A program made the translations under genes and the position numbers. Below, piece by piece: positions 23,405 through 32,156 of a stretch of DNA of 64,000 nucleotides. This DNA comes from an uncultured Desulfovibrionaceae bacterium. GTDB lineage: Bacteria > Desulfobacterota > Desulfovibrionia > Desulfovibrionales > Desulfovibrionaceae. Each line of letters starts with the position of its first letter. The first letter of the stretch is position 1. The stretch lies in assembly GCA_944325195.1 (NCBI GenBank), contig CALUZB010000022.1, forward strand, positions 1 through 64,000. Reading direction: 5' to 3'. A model generated the notes under the pieces. The model searched no databases. It saw nothing but the letters and a program-made list of their open reading frames with translations, and was not told where the DNA came from.

Positions 23405-25612
23405 ATGACAAACGCTAAAGAAACGCACACCATTATTCAGATCAGTCCGGTCACTCAAACTGAACGTAAGCGCAAACGGACTGAATTCTTAATCGGTATG
23501 CTGGCCCTTTGCCTGATTGTGGGAATAACCACCTTCGCCCTGTCTCTGATCGGGGTGGAGTCAATGCTTTTTTTCGTGCTGCTCAACATCAATATATTGT
23601 TGCTGGCATTAGTGCTGTTTCTGGTCATTCGCAACGGCATCAAGTTACTGCTTGAACGACGTCGCGGGGTTATCGGCTCCCGCTTGCGCACTCGGCTGGT
23701 AGTTACCTTCATACTACTTTCACTCATACCCACCACAATGATGTTTATTGCCTCCACCCGGGCAGTTCAAAGCGCTGTTGATTACTGGTTCCGCAACCGC
23801 ATTGATTCATACATCCAAATGGCCCTGGGCGTGGGTGCACAATATGTTGACGGATTCACGGAATTTCTCCAGCTTCAGAGTCAATCTATACTGCTTGATG
23901 TGGAAAAACAGAACCTTGACCCCATGTCGGCTGATATGGGGGAATATCTGAAAAACCGCATACAAGATCTCCCCTATGCCTTAATCGGCGTGCTTACAGC
24001 CAATGGAACCCAAGGTTACTGGACTGCCGACGGCGATGCAGAGCTTGCCTGGCAAGACCTCCGAAACAGAATCAACTGGACGGATACATCGGAAAATGCT
24101 TATCGTAGTATTTTTCAACCCGGACAGGACGGAGACTACATTTTCGGCATACAGCCTCTGCCTACCCCGCCCAACGCTTCAATCAGGCCAAACAGCTTCC
24201 TGATTCTTTCCCTGCGCCTGGAGCAAGGCACCCTATACCGCCTTGACAGCTTGGCCAGAGGCAGCTCAGAGTACCGAGATTTGAAAGAGCTGCGCCGCCC
24301 CTTCAAAACAACCTTTTACTTTTTTCTAGCTTTAATTGCACTGATAATTACCCTGGGAGCCATGTGGGTGGGGTTTCGCCTTTCCAAACAACTAATTCAG
24401 CCTTTACAGGCATTAATGGACGGCACGGAACGAATAGCCAAAGGAGATTTGTCCATTCGATTCGATGACAGTGGAACTGATGAAATAGCCCTTCTGATTC
24501 AATCATTCAACCGCATGACCGACGATCTGGAACAAAGTAACCGTCGCATAATCGCCAGCAATGAGAAGCTGGAAGAGCGCACCAACTATATTGAAACTGT
24601 CTTAAACAGCATTGCCGCCGGAGTTATTTCGCTGAATACTGCAGAAAAAATCAGCACTGTGAATAAAGCTGCTTGTGAAATTTTTGGCCTTAAGCCGGAA
24701 AATTTCATTGACAAACATCCTTCAGACTTACTGCGCGGCAAGCAAGCTCAAACTATTACCAGACTGTTGGAACAGATTCGCAGATCCCCCGGCCTGCCCC
24801 AGCAACTTCAAATGAACGTAATTCTTAGAGACAGGGAGTGGAAACTGCTGATCACCGGAACAGCCTTGGTAGGAACAGATGGAACCTTTAACGGCGTGGT
24901 AGCCATTTTTGAAGATGTTACCGACCTTGAAAAAGCCCAGCGCATGGCGGCCTGGCGGGAAGTTGCCCGGCGCATAGCCCACGAAATCAAAAACCCCCTT
25001 ACGCCGATCAAACTGTCGGCACAGCGCCTGGAACGCAAATTCGGGGCTGCGGTGGATAACCCCACCTTTACTCAATGCACCAAACTAATAGTAAGCCAAG
25101 TTGAACAACTGCAACAAATGGTTGAAGAGTTCTCAAGTTTTGCTAAGCTTCCGGAAGTATCTTTACGCAGGGATAATCTGGCCCCTTTGTTAGAGGAGCT
25201 GCAACTCCTTTTTGCCAACAGCCACAGCTCCATTAAATGGCGCTTGATCATGGATGACTTGCCGGAAATCAATATGGACAGGGCCGCACTACATCGGGTT
25301 TTTCTCAACATAATGGCAAACTCCGCTGATGCCCTGCGCAACAGCAGCAACGGGGAAGTGACAACTGTTGCCCGCTTTAAGCCGGAACAAGGAGTTATTC
25401 TGGTGGAAATTTCCGATAATGGCCCGGGACTGAACAACGAAGAGCTGGACCGAGTCTTCGAGCCGTATTTCTCTAAGAAGAAAGACGGGACCGGTCTTGG
25501 GCTTACAATAGTAAAATCTATAGTGAACGATCATCGTGGCTATGTGCGTGCCAGAAACGGCATAGATTCCGGCGCGGTAATCAGTGTAGAGTTACCGGTT
25601 GCAGAAGATTAA
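23405..25612 (+). CDS. NtrY-like membrane sensor histidine kinase
   Basis: The 735-residue kinase has two or three N-terminal membrane helices (about 28-80 and 100-120), an extracytoplasmic region, and a further helix near 300-320. A HAMP domain follows (about 325-378, QPLQALMDGTERIAKGDLSI), then a PAS domain (about 395-500). The HisKA box is ARRIAHEIKNPLTPIKLS, whose histidine near residue 528 is the phosphorylation site, and a HATPase_c domain closes the chain (DNGPGL, GTGLGLTIV). The HEIKNPLTPIKLSAQRL form of the H box is characteristic of the NtrY family, which senses nitrogen or redox status. NtrY genes usually precede an ntrX response regulator, but none follows here: the next gene is an LprI-like protein after 243 bp. 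The partner must be encoded elsewhere. Confidence 0.9.
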   Translation: MTNAKETHTIIQISPVTQTERKRKRTEFLIGMLALCLIVGITTFALSLIGVESMLFFVLLNINILLLALVLFLVIRNGIKLLLERRRGVIGSRLRTRLVVTFILLSLIPTTMMFIASTRAVQSAVDYWFRNRIDSYIQMALGVGAQYVDGFTEFLQLQSQSILLDVEKQNLDPMSADMGEYLKNRIQDLPYALIGVLTANGTQGYWTADGDAELAWQDLRNRINWTDTSENAYRSIFQPGQDGDYIFGIQPLPTPPNASIRPNSFLILSLRLEQGTLYRLDSLARGSSEYRDLKELRRPFKTTFYFFLALIALIITLGAMWVGFRLSKQLIQPLQALMDGTERIAKGDLSIRFDDSGTDEIALLIQSFNRMTDDLEQSNRRIIASNEKLEERTNYIETVLNSIAAGVISLNTAEKISTVNKAACEIFGLKPENFIDKHPSDLLRGKQAQTITRLLEQIRRSPGLPQQLQMNVILRDREWKLLITGTALVGTDGTFNGVVAIFEDVTDLEKAQRMAAWREVARRIAHEIKNPLTPIKLSAQRLERKFGAAVDNPTFTQCTKLIVSQVEQLQQMVEEFSSFAKLPEVSLRRDNLAPLLEELQLLFANSHSSIKWRLIMDDLPEINMDRAALHRVFLNIMANSADALRNSSNGEVTTVARFKPEQGVILVEISDNGPGLNNEELDRVFEPYFSKKKDGTGLGLTIVKSIVNDHRGYVRARNGIDSGAVISVELPVAED

Positions 25613-25782
25613 TTAAGTACCAATAATAAGAGTGATTCAGCCCCATTGCTATTTGACTTTCCAAACTAACCTGGTAAATCCCATATCTCAAGCTTATTCC
25701 TCAAGGTCCATAGTTAAAAAAGGAACTCAAAGGTACGATCAGCGTTGTTTACAAGCACTCGTGCCTTATTCTGCCGTGGCAG

Positions 25783-25798
25783 TACCAAAACTTTGGTA
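25783..25798. promoter_or_regulatory. Palindrome upstream of the LprI-like gene
   Basis: TACCAAA-AC-TTTGGTA is a perfect 7+7 palindrome ending 57 bp before the ATG at 25856. Its position and compactness suit a repressor site; no regulator is known. Confidence 0.3.
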
Positions 25799-25855
25799 GT
25801 ATGTGTGATTGATCGACGATAAACAAAACTACTTTAAAACAGCATTGAGGAAATC

Positions 25856-26311
25856 ATGCGTAAATCCTTAGTTTTTATTCTCATGTCCATATTTCTATTG
25901 CCTACTGTTTCGTCCATTGCATTTGCTGAAAAAAGAACCTTTCCTGAATGGGATGCTTGCCTGGAGTCCAATGATAAGAATGGCGATTATAGCGATTACT
26001 CTATGAGAATGTGTGCCGCTGAGGAGCATACAAGGCAAAAAGCTCGCATGGATATTGCATACAATAAGTTATTACAACAGATAGCAAACGATGAATATGA
26101 TGAAAATAGTAATAAATTAAAAGCATTGGTCAAATCACAACAAGCTTGGGTTACATATACAGAAGAATACAGCGACTTTATAACGATTGGTGACGGAACT
26201 CTGGGTATGCATGTATCAATAATCTGGCTGGTCCATGCTACAGCTGAGAGGGCCGATGACTTGGAAATTGAACTTATAGATACTGAAACAACAGAAACTG
26301 GTGCTGATTAG
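25856..26311 (+). CDS. LprI-type (DUF1311) exported protein
   Basis: The 151-residue precursor has a clear signal peptide (SLVFILMSIFLLPTVSSIAF, cleavage after AFA near residue 24). The mature part shows the lysozyme-inhibitor LprI N-terminal-domain pattern: spaced cysteines in WDACLES and MRMCAAEE, then a helix DIAYNKLLQQI and the LVKSQQAWVTYTEEYSDF motif. Family members are periplasmic or surface proteins, and some inhibit lysozyme. The cysteine that often follows the QxxWxxY motif is absent here. The gene is noticeably richer in A+T than its neighbours and sits next to a decayed small ORF, so it may be acquired DNA. A GAGG site precedes the start. Confidence 0.65.
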   Translation: MRKSLVFILMSIFLLPTVSSIAFAEKRTFPEWDACLESNDKNGDYSDYSMRMCAAEEHTRQKARMDIAYNKLLQQIANDEYDENSNKLKALVKSQQAWVTYTEEYSDFITIGDGTLGMHVSIIWLVHATAERADDLEIELIDTETTETGAD

Positions 26312-26359
26312 AGGCTTATATAAGTAAATTGGAACCATTTCTTGAAGAAAAGGTGTTTT

Positions 26360-26520
26360 GTGGAAAATTTAACCCCATTTAAAGAGTGGGCATATTTCCC
26401 ATTCGCTATAGGATGTGTACTTTTTGTAGCGCGGGTATAATTATTACGATATATCAACCACGAATAATTTGAAGTTCCATGACTGGACTTTTCATAGGAA
26501 CTGTTCTTTTCCTTAGTTAA
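26360..26520 (+). pseudogene. Remnant of a small membrane-protein gene
   Basis: A GTG at 26360, 10 bases after AAAAGG, begins a 26-codon frame reading ENLTPFKEWAYFPFAIGCVL then FVARV, with a stop at 26438. If one base in the GCGCGGG run is skipped, the frame continues as AGIIITIYQPRII, meets a TGA, then SSMTGLFIGTVLFLS before TAA at 26518. The continued hydrophobic pattern across the shift suggests a two-helix membrane protein broken by one frameshift and one stop. I do not recognise the family. The whole gap 26312-26609 is AT-rich. Confidence 0.25.
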
Positions 26521-26609
26521 TAATAAAAGGGAGAGTAAGATTATCTGAGCGATTGCTTATGTCAATCATTTCCTAGATACACAGCATTTTGGAATCAAGG
26601 CCGGCAAAC

Positions 26610-27143
26610 CTACTTATATCCCGCCTCATAGCGGATAATTTTCCGGCCGTGCCGCTCAGATGTAGGGGGAAATTCTGAAAGTTCAAGGAAATAGCCGAAG
26701 CTGATGTAAAAAGTACGGTCGTCCAAACGCGCTGGTGAGTCGAGCTTAAAGTCAAAATACAGAGGCTCGGCAACCTTCATACCCTGTGGATACTCCTGCC
26801 TGTGCTGTTCTACAATCCTTCCCCGTTGATCGGTTACATAAACGACAACAGCAGCATGTTCATAATAGCCCGCCCACTCCGGCAGCACCCCCGCCGGTAT
26901 TCTGGCTTCACCTTTTACCCCGCCTTCCATACCGCTTTCTGTGTAGCCGATATATTGAAACTCAAGAGTATTGGTAACCTGGCTCATCGGCTGTTCCAAC
27001 AACCAAGGGTTGCCACTGGAATGAGTTGGAGAATAATGTTGACAACCTAATCCACCTAAAGGCAGGCACAGCACAAAAATAAGCCAGACTTCAACCAATC
27101 TGTACCTGGTGGATTTTATGGTCAACGCATAATTTAGAATCAT
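26610..27143 (-). CDS. Putative lipoprotein of unknown function
   Basis: The 177-residue product begins with a basic then hydrophobic segment (RLVEVWLIFVLCLPLGGLGC), and C34 is a plausible lipidation site although the lipobox is not canonical. The mature part (TNTLEFQYIGYTESGMEGGV, VVVYVTDQRGRIVEQHRQEY, TFYISFGYFLELSEFPP) looks beta-rich and has no motif I can name. It starts 12 bp after the kinase-like gene on the same strand with no clear ribosome site, which suggests translational coupling. An envelope location is inference from the signal alone. Confidence 0.7.
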   Translation of the reverse strand: MILNYALTIKSTRYRLVEVWLIFVLCLPLGGLGCQHYSPTHSSGNPWLLEQPMSQVTNTLEFQYIGYTESGMEGGVKGEARIPAGVLPEWAGYYEHAAVVVYVTDQRGRIVEQHRQEYPQGMKVAEPLYFDFKLDSPARLDDRTFYISFGYFLELSEFPPTSERHGRKIIRYEAGYK

Positions 27144-27155
27144 TGATTAAGCATA

Positions 27156-27740
27156 CTAGCTTTTCAACCAATCTACAATAGCTTTTGCACACTCATCCGG
27201 GTCAAGAGCATCGGCATGTAGAATAAAGTCTGCATATGCGTTATATAAAGCATAGCGTTCTGCAATCAAATCTTCAATAGTTTGCCCGGGAGCAATAGCC
27301 AAGCCGCGATTGGGGTTACGAGCTATTCTTTCCAGAATTATCGGTGTGCTCACTTCCAGAAAAACCACCGGCCCCATACCGGCCAAATGGTCCATAGCAG
27401 CCTTGCGGTAAACAACTGAGCCACCGGTTGACAGAACGGTTTGCTCCGCTTCCACTTTACACAGTACGGAACATTCTACATCTAAGAATTCTTCTTTACT
27501 CATCATATCGGTTACGGCCTGGAGATTAGTGCCGTAAGCCGCCTCAATAAGGTGGTCGGTATCCACCTGGGTCCACCCCATGTGTTTGGCAAGCGCCCGT
27601 CCTACAGTAGTTTTTCCGGCCCCGGCCATGCCGATAAGAGTAACACAACCATTATCCCGAACCCGGTTGTATATATTTTTTGACTCAGAAAAGGCAGACA
27701 CGCCGACAGACAACGCAGAATTTGAATTATTATTGTTCAT
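27156..27740 (-). CDS. Shikimate-kinase-like small-molecule kinase (possible homoserine kinase)
   Basis: The protein is 194 residues from the ATG at 27740, which has a GGAG site; a TTG two codons earlier is the alternative. It has an Asn-rich leader, a Walker A loop GMAGAGKTT (37-45), the acidic substrate motif DTDHLIE (60-66), and a lid region with NPNRG and AERYALY. This is the shikimate kinase fold. Two substrate-site features depart from true AroK: the FRxxE motif, whose arginine grips the shikimate carboxylate, reads FLDVE (85-89), and the TGGG loop is shortened to STGGS (104-108). From memory, a shikimate-kinase-like protein is the homoserine kinase of Desulfovibrio vulgaris Miyazaki, which makes that a serious alternative. 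It is transcribed with the downstream lipoprotein. Confidence 0.8.
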   Translation of the reverse strand: MNNNNSNSALSVGVSAFSESKNIYNRVRDNGCVTLIGMAGAGKTTVGRALAKHMGWTQVDTDHLIEAAYGTNLQAVTDMMSKEEFLDVECSVLCKVEAEQTVLSTGGSVVYRKAAMDHLAGMGPVVFLEVSTPIILERIARNPNRGLAIAPGQTIEDLIAERYALYNAYADFILHADALDPDECAKAIVDWLKS

Positions 27741-28053
27741 AAGCAAATCTCCAGGACTTATTGTATAAATCGCCTGTCAGAAGATTTAATATCTGGTAGT
27801 ACAAAATTACACGATATCAGACGACAACTTTCTTGCCCAAAGAGGATCGCACGGGTTGAAAGTCATTCATCAATGATCCCCCAAAGTAACCCTAATTCAT
27901 ATTCAGCAACTCAAGCACATTGCACACAGGCATTCATGACCCCGCCCGCTTTTACAGGCGGTAACTCTATATGGGGATTTTCAAGCTGCAAGCCGCCGAT
28001 ATTGAAAAGGCAGGCCCAAAATGAGCCTGCCTTCAAACGACAAATAATAATAA
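27741..28053. other. Spacer between the shikimate-kinase-like gene and rpsI
   Basis: The spacer carries no gene. It contains the rpsI terminator at 28005-28033, a CCGCC/GGCGG repeat near 27946-27962, and AT-rich sequence near 27760-27830 where a minus-strand promoter for the kinase-like gene is likely (TATACA-like boxes), none convincing enough to call. Confidence 0.35.
28005..28033 (-). terminator. Rho-independent terminator of rplM-rpsI
   Basis: On the minus strand AAGGCAGGC, a 9-nt loop and GCCTGCCTT are followed by further T residues (28005-28008 on the complement). It lies 21 bp after the rpsI stop. Confidence 0.82.
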
Positions 28054-28446
28054 TTAACGCTTCGAGTATTGGAAACGAGCGCGTGCGCTGCGCAAGCCAT
28101 ATTTCTTACGTTCCTTGGCGCGAGAATCGCGGGTAAGGAAACCGGCCTTCTTAAGCATACCCCGCAGGCTTTCATCAACCGTCAACAAAGCGCGGGAAAT
28201 TCCGTGGCGCACGGCTTCCGCCTGACCGGATACACCACCACCTGCCACACTGACTTTGATATCAAAGCGATCCAGCATTTTGGTTAAATGCAGGGGCTGA
28301 CGAATAATCATCTGCAAAGTTTTACGCGGGAAATATTCCTCAAACGGACGCCCATTTATAACAATCTGTCCGGAACCCGGATAAAGCCTGGTTCTGGCGG
28401 TTGCACTTTTACGTCTGCCTGTACCGTAATTGAATTCATTACTCAT
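28054..28446 (-). CDS. rpsI: Small ribosomal subunit protein uS9
   Basis: uS9 binds the head of the 30S subunit, with its basic C-terminal tail reaching the P-site tRNA. The 130-residue protein shows the family's start ([20 protein letters not shown]), the central [20 protein letters not shown] block and the invariant tail RFQYSKR. It follows rplM by 20 bp with a GGAG site, the universally conserved order, and is followed by a good terminator. Confidence 0.98.
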   Translation of the reverse strand: MSNEFNYGTGRRKSATARTRLYPGSGQIVINGRPFEEYFPRKTLQMIIRQPLHLTKMLDRFDIKVSVAGGGVSGQAEAVRHGISRALLTVDESLRGMLKKAGFLTRDSRAKERKKYGLRSARARFQYSKR

Positions 28447-28466
28447 TTTTATTCTCCAAAAGCCCG

Positions 28467-28901
28467 TTAGCAGTCAAATTCCAAGGGCTGCGGATTTTGG
28501 GCGGCATGAGGGTGCTCGCATCCGGTGTATACTTTCAATTTTTTCAACATTGCCCGCCCCAGCCTGTTTTTGGGAAGCATACCCTGCACAGCCTTTATAA
28601 TTACCTGATCCGGTTTTTTATTAAGCATTTCTTTCAAGGTATCGGAATAAATTCCACCGGGGTAACCAGTATGGCGCCAATAAACTTTATCATCGAGCTT
28701 TTTCCCGGTAACACGGATTTTCTCGCAGTTCACCACCACGATAAAATCTCCGTTATCCATATGAGGCGCATATTCGGGCTTATGTTTACCGCACAAACGG
28801 CGTGCAATTTGAGTAGCCAGACGGCCCAGAGTTTTATTGCTGGCATCAACTACGAACCAGTCTCTCCGGATATCTTTGGGCGTTGGTGTAAAAGTTTTCA
28901 T
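28467..28901 (-). CDS. rplM: Large ribosomal subunit protein uL13
   Basis: uL13 is an early-assembly 50S protein. The 144-residue sequence has the expected [20 protein letters not shown] opening and the [31 protein letters not shown] and [10 protein letters not shown] blocks. It is the first gene of the rplM-rpsI operon. Its leader has a compact hairpin adjoining the ribosome site (28917-28941), discussed separately. Confidence 0.98.
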   Translation of the reverse strand: MKTFTPTPKDIRRDWFVVDASNKTLGRLATQIARRLCGKHKPEYAPHMDNGDFIVVVNCEKIRVTGKKLDDKVYWRHTGYPGGIYSDTLKEMLNKKPDQVIIKAVQGMLPKNRLGRAMLKKLKVYTGCEHPHAAQNPQPLEFDC

Positions 28902-29347
28902 CCTTATTGCTCCTTAACAAGCTTGGAAAGTGAAAGCTTGTAAGCTGTTTATTCAACAATGTCAAGCATAAAATACCATAACGCCGTTCATAAAATCAAA
29001 CGACAGGTTTTAATGCTGGCCGCAACAACCCTGCGGCAACTTAAACCGCCATAACTGAGTTGAAAAGACATGTTCTCAACTCATAGCATAACTAACCTTC
29101 AGCTGATTCAAGACATTTATGGAACCGGATTCTGCATGTTTTGATCAGGTTCACCTTGAGATTAAGCCGGAGAGCTTGTAACGGGTAGCCGGACTTAAAT
29201 TGCGAAAACATCTTGAGGTTTAATTTCGCTAAGTTTAAAGTGCATTAGGCAATCGCTCAATTCGGCTGAAGTCATATACACCCAACCCGACAAAACTGCA
29301 ACCACTTTGGGAACTTCTACACTAACTCTTACTGGTAAGAACACGCG
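28902..29347. other. Divergent spacer between rplM and the HD-domain gene
   Basis: These 446 bp hold the rplM leader hairpin and a TTGACA (minus, 28960-28965). No gene is visible. The right half, 29040-29340, has no structure I can name; the promoter for the HD-domain gene presumably lies there. Confidence 0.35.
28917..28941 (-). promoter_or_regulatory. Hairpin abutting the rplM ribosome site
   Basis: On the minus strand ACAAGCTT (28941-28934) pairs perfectly with AAGCTTGT (28924-28917) over a 9-nt loop. The stem ends one base before the AAGGAG site at 28915-28910. uL13 represses its own operon in E. coli, so an autoregulatory RNA is plausible. Competing reading: TTGACA at 28965-28960 with TACAAG 17 bp on could be the promoter, in which case the distal arm would not be transcribed. 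Confidence 0.35.
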
Positions 29348-30616
29348 ATGACTGGAATAAGAAAGGTTTTTCTGCAATTTATTTTCTCCGGGGCGCACAT
29401 GAAGCGCTGGAATGACAAGCTGCGCCCCATGGATATGTTTGAGGTGGATAAACAAGCCCATAAAATGATTGTGGCCTGGCTTCTGCTTACCCTGAACTCT
29501 GCCGGACTCTCCGACAGGCAAAGAATAGAGCTTACCAGACAGGTTGTGGAGGGCGGCATCTTCGACTATTTTTACCGCTTGATTATCACTGATATCAAAC
29601 CACCGGTATTTTACCGTATCAAAGAAAATCGCGAGCACTATGCCGCCCTGTCGAAATGGGTGCTCGACGAACTTGCTCCTGTTTTATCCGGGCTGCCGGG
29701 CGGAGTCTGGGAACGCTTCCAGGCCTGGATTGAAAACAAGGTTAAAAATGAGTCGCCAAGTCTGGCTGAACAAATTCTCAATGCGGCCCATATGTACGCA
29801 AGCTCATGGGAATTCAACCTTATCAGGGATTTAAACTGGTTTGATGAGGAAATACCGGAAATAGAGGCTTCATTTCGGCAACTGCCGGTTGAATTCCTGG
29901 ACCTGCCCGGCGCCTCGGAGCTTTATGAAGCTCCACATGCGGATTTGAGCAAACGTTCCCCACTCGCCCGCTTCGCCGCCCTGTGCGGACAGTTGCGATT
30001 TCAGGCGCGCTGGTCGCAAACCCCGCGTATTCCTGAGACATCAGTAATGGGCCATATGTTCATGGTCGGCGCTTATGCCTATTTCTACAGCCTCCAGGCG
30101 GGAGCCTGTCCGGCCCGCGCTCTGAACAACTTTTTTGCCGGGTTGTTCCACGATCTGCCGGAGCTGTTGACCAGAGATATCATTTCCCCTGTCAAAAAAT
30201 CGGTAGAAGATCTGGACAGGTTGCTCCACGACTACGAGCTGCAACAAATGCAATCGCGCGTGTTCGCTCCCTTGCTGGCCGGCGGACACCCGGAACTGGT
30301 CGCCCGCCTTTCCTATCTGCTGGGCCTGGAAGTGGGTTCAGAGTTCCGTTCCTGCGCCAGAATCAACAATCAGGTTATCGGCCTGGATTTTAACGAATTG
30401 CACACCGCCTACAACCGCGACGAGTTCGACCCCAAGGACGGCGAACTTCTGAAAATGTGTGATGAACTGGCCGCATTTCTGGAAGCCTACACAGCAGTGC
30501 GCAACGGGGTCACCTCACCCGAACTGCAAGGAGCCATGTGGCGACTCAAAAACAATCGGCGAAATTACGCTCTGGGCAACATCCACTTTGGCGCCATTCT
30601 GGCTGATTTTGACTGA
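29348..30616 (+). CDS. HD-domain phosphohydrolase family protein (YfbR/HDDC2-like)
   Basis: The 422-residue protein has a helical N-terminal half and, from about residue 215, a metal-binding HD domain. The ligand pattern is H in SVMGHMFMVGAYAYF (near 235), HD in NNFFAGLFHDLPELLTRDII (near 267), and later aspartates. The HDLPE arrangement resembles COG1896 HD hydrolases such as the YfbR deoxynucleotidase, but the fold also includes other nucleotide hydrolases, so the substrate is open. The second start, M18 at 29399, is possible; the longer form is kept because the region before M18 looks like conserved protein. It ends at a run of nine G's and converges with the next gene. Confidence 0.75.
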   Translation: MTGIRKVFLQFIFSGAHMKRWNDKLRPMDMFEVDKQAHKMIVAWLLLTLNSAGLSDRQRIELTRQVVEGGIFDYFYRLIITDIKPPVFYRIKENREHYAALSKWVLDELAPVLSGLPGGVWERFQAWIENKVKNESPSLAEQILNAAHMYASSWEFNLIRDLNWFDEEIPEIEASFRQLPVEFLDLPGASELYEAPHADLSKRSPLARFAALCGQLRFQARWSQTPRIPETSVMGHMFMVGAYAYFYSLQAGACPARALNNFFAGLFHDLPELLTRDIISPVKKSVEDLDRLLHDYELQQMQSRVFAPLLAGGHPELVARLSYLLGLEVGSEFRSCARINNQVIGLDFNELHTAYNRDEFDPKDGELLKMCDELAAFLEAYTAVRNGVTSPELQGAMWRLKNNRRNYALGNIHFGAILADFD

Positions 30617-30785
30617 GATTGGGGGGGGGTGACCATTTCATAACTACTTCTGTCACCGGACGAGAGCCGGACACAGCGATAACACCGCCCTGAACGAACC
30701 GGAAACTACGCTTTTCAACGGAGTATTCCCCCATAAGTTGTCTGCAAGACGATTTGTGAAATGCGTTGCTGACCACAGGAGCCGA

Positions 30786-31865
30786 TTATGACCTGGCGGC
30801 CTGAAGATACGCCGCCCGCAATGCGGACTGAGGCATATTCTCCGCGAACAGCAAGTACATGAACCGCAAGTATTTCCGATGAATCTCTCCGGCTCTGCTT
30901 AAGCGCGATTGGATTACTCCCTGATAGTCGATTCCGCTTTTACCGCAAGGCCGCATGTCGGGCACGCTTGAAGCAGCCAGGCCGAACAAATGCCTGTTTA
31001 GCGCCTCCGCCCGATGAATTGCCCGATGACAGGCGTTCACTCTGGCAAATCCGGACTTTGCGGCTGCAAGGCAACGCTCCGGGTCATCCAGAAGCTTCCG
31101 CACTTTCAGAGCGGCGTCCGCATAATTATTCATCTCATATAAAAACAGATCTTTCTCCGGCTCAAACATTTCCGTCAAGCCATGCCCAACCAGGGGCGTA
31201 AGCAAAGCGCCGCCGCAGCCCAAGGCCTCAAACACGCGGAAGTTCAAATCGCCAAGCTCACAGTGGTTCAGCAACAATCGTGCTTTGGGATAAAGCTTGC
31301 GATAAGCACCGCGCCTGACCTGAAACCCCGGCAGTTCCCGGCTCAACGCCTGCATGAACTCCTTACGCAGCGGTGTGTTTTCAGAATTAATCGTGCCCAC
31401 AAACAGCAAGTCCCAGTCCCGTTGCGGCCAAGCTGCAAGCAGGACGCTTAAGTCTTCAGCTTCATAAGCACCCGGATCAGGAGGCAAATCAAAATCCTTG
31501 GCAAAAGGGGGGCAGTGCATGATCCGTTCGTTGGTCAGCTCCATATTCCGGAAACGAGGAATGTGATCTTTCAGACTTACCAGACAGACGTCAAACCCCT
31601 GAGCATAGTATGGATAGTAGGAATGAATATGAGAATCAACACAATAGAAAACAGTCAGGCAGGGAAATCTTTCCATGCCGGTCACAAAAGGAGGCCGACT
31701 TTTATCGGCAACCACCAGCACTTCCGGCGGACCGTCAGCAATTTCAACCAGATCTTGCCAGTTCAGCACAGCTGCATGCTCAAAGTTGTGCAATCGCACA
31801 TCCCAACCGCAACGCGCCATGTCTTTTGCAAAAAAAGGACTGCCCACCCAAAGCAATTTACTCAT
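30786..31865 (-). CDS. CgeB-like glycosyltransferase (GT-B fold)
   Basis: This 359-residue cytosolic protein has no membrane helices. The N-terminal half (LLWVGSPFFAKDMARCGWDV, FYCVDSHIHSYYPYYAQGFD, VCLVSLKDHIPRF) and the C-terminal half (DLLFVGTINSENTPLRKEFM, then NHCELGDLNFRVFEALGCGG and EPEKDLFLYE) match the CgeB/Glyco_trans_1_2 pattern, in which the FRVFEALGCGG loop binds the nucleotide sugar. Such enzymes accompany flagellar or envelope glycosylation loci in Desulfovibrio-like genomes. Donor and acceptor are unknown. It stands alone, convergent to the HD gene and divergent from the AsmA-like gene. Confidence 0.78.
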   Translation of the reverse strand: MSKLLWVGSPFFAKDMARCGWDVRLHNFEHAAVLNWQDLVEIADGPPEVLVVADKSRPPFVTGMERFPCLTVFYCVDSHIHSYYPYYAQGFDVCLVSLKDHIPRFRNMELTNERIMHCPPFAKDFDLPPDPGAYEAEDLSVLLAAWPQRDWDLLFVGTINSENTPLRKEFMQALSRELPGFQVRRGAYRKLYPKARLLLNHCELGDLNFRVFEALGCGGALLTPLVGHGLTEMFEPEKDLFLYEMNNYADAALKVRKLLDDPERCLAAAKSGFARVNACHRAIHRAEALNRHLFGLAASSVPDMRPCGKSGIDYQGVIQSRLSRAGEIHRKYLRFMYLLFAENMPQSALRAAYLQAARS

Positions 31866-32156
31866 AAGTCCCGCTCAAAAACCTTGTTAAGTTATTGGCT
31901 AAACGCTATATTAAAAATCAAAGTTCACAGCCTGACGGGGTCAGCCCGACCTGGTACTGTTATTTATCCGCATGGTGAATGTATCTGAAAACAGGTAGAT
32001 ATGCAAACTACCCAAACATTACAAACCGACTCAACTCAAATTGGTGTTGGCTGAAAAGCTCGAGCCGGGTTGCGATTTTCGGCTCACACAGCAGCTTGCA
32101 GCAGCAAGATCTGCTTTGTTTGATAATAAGACCTAGGCACAACATATTGTTCTCTT

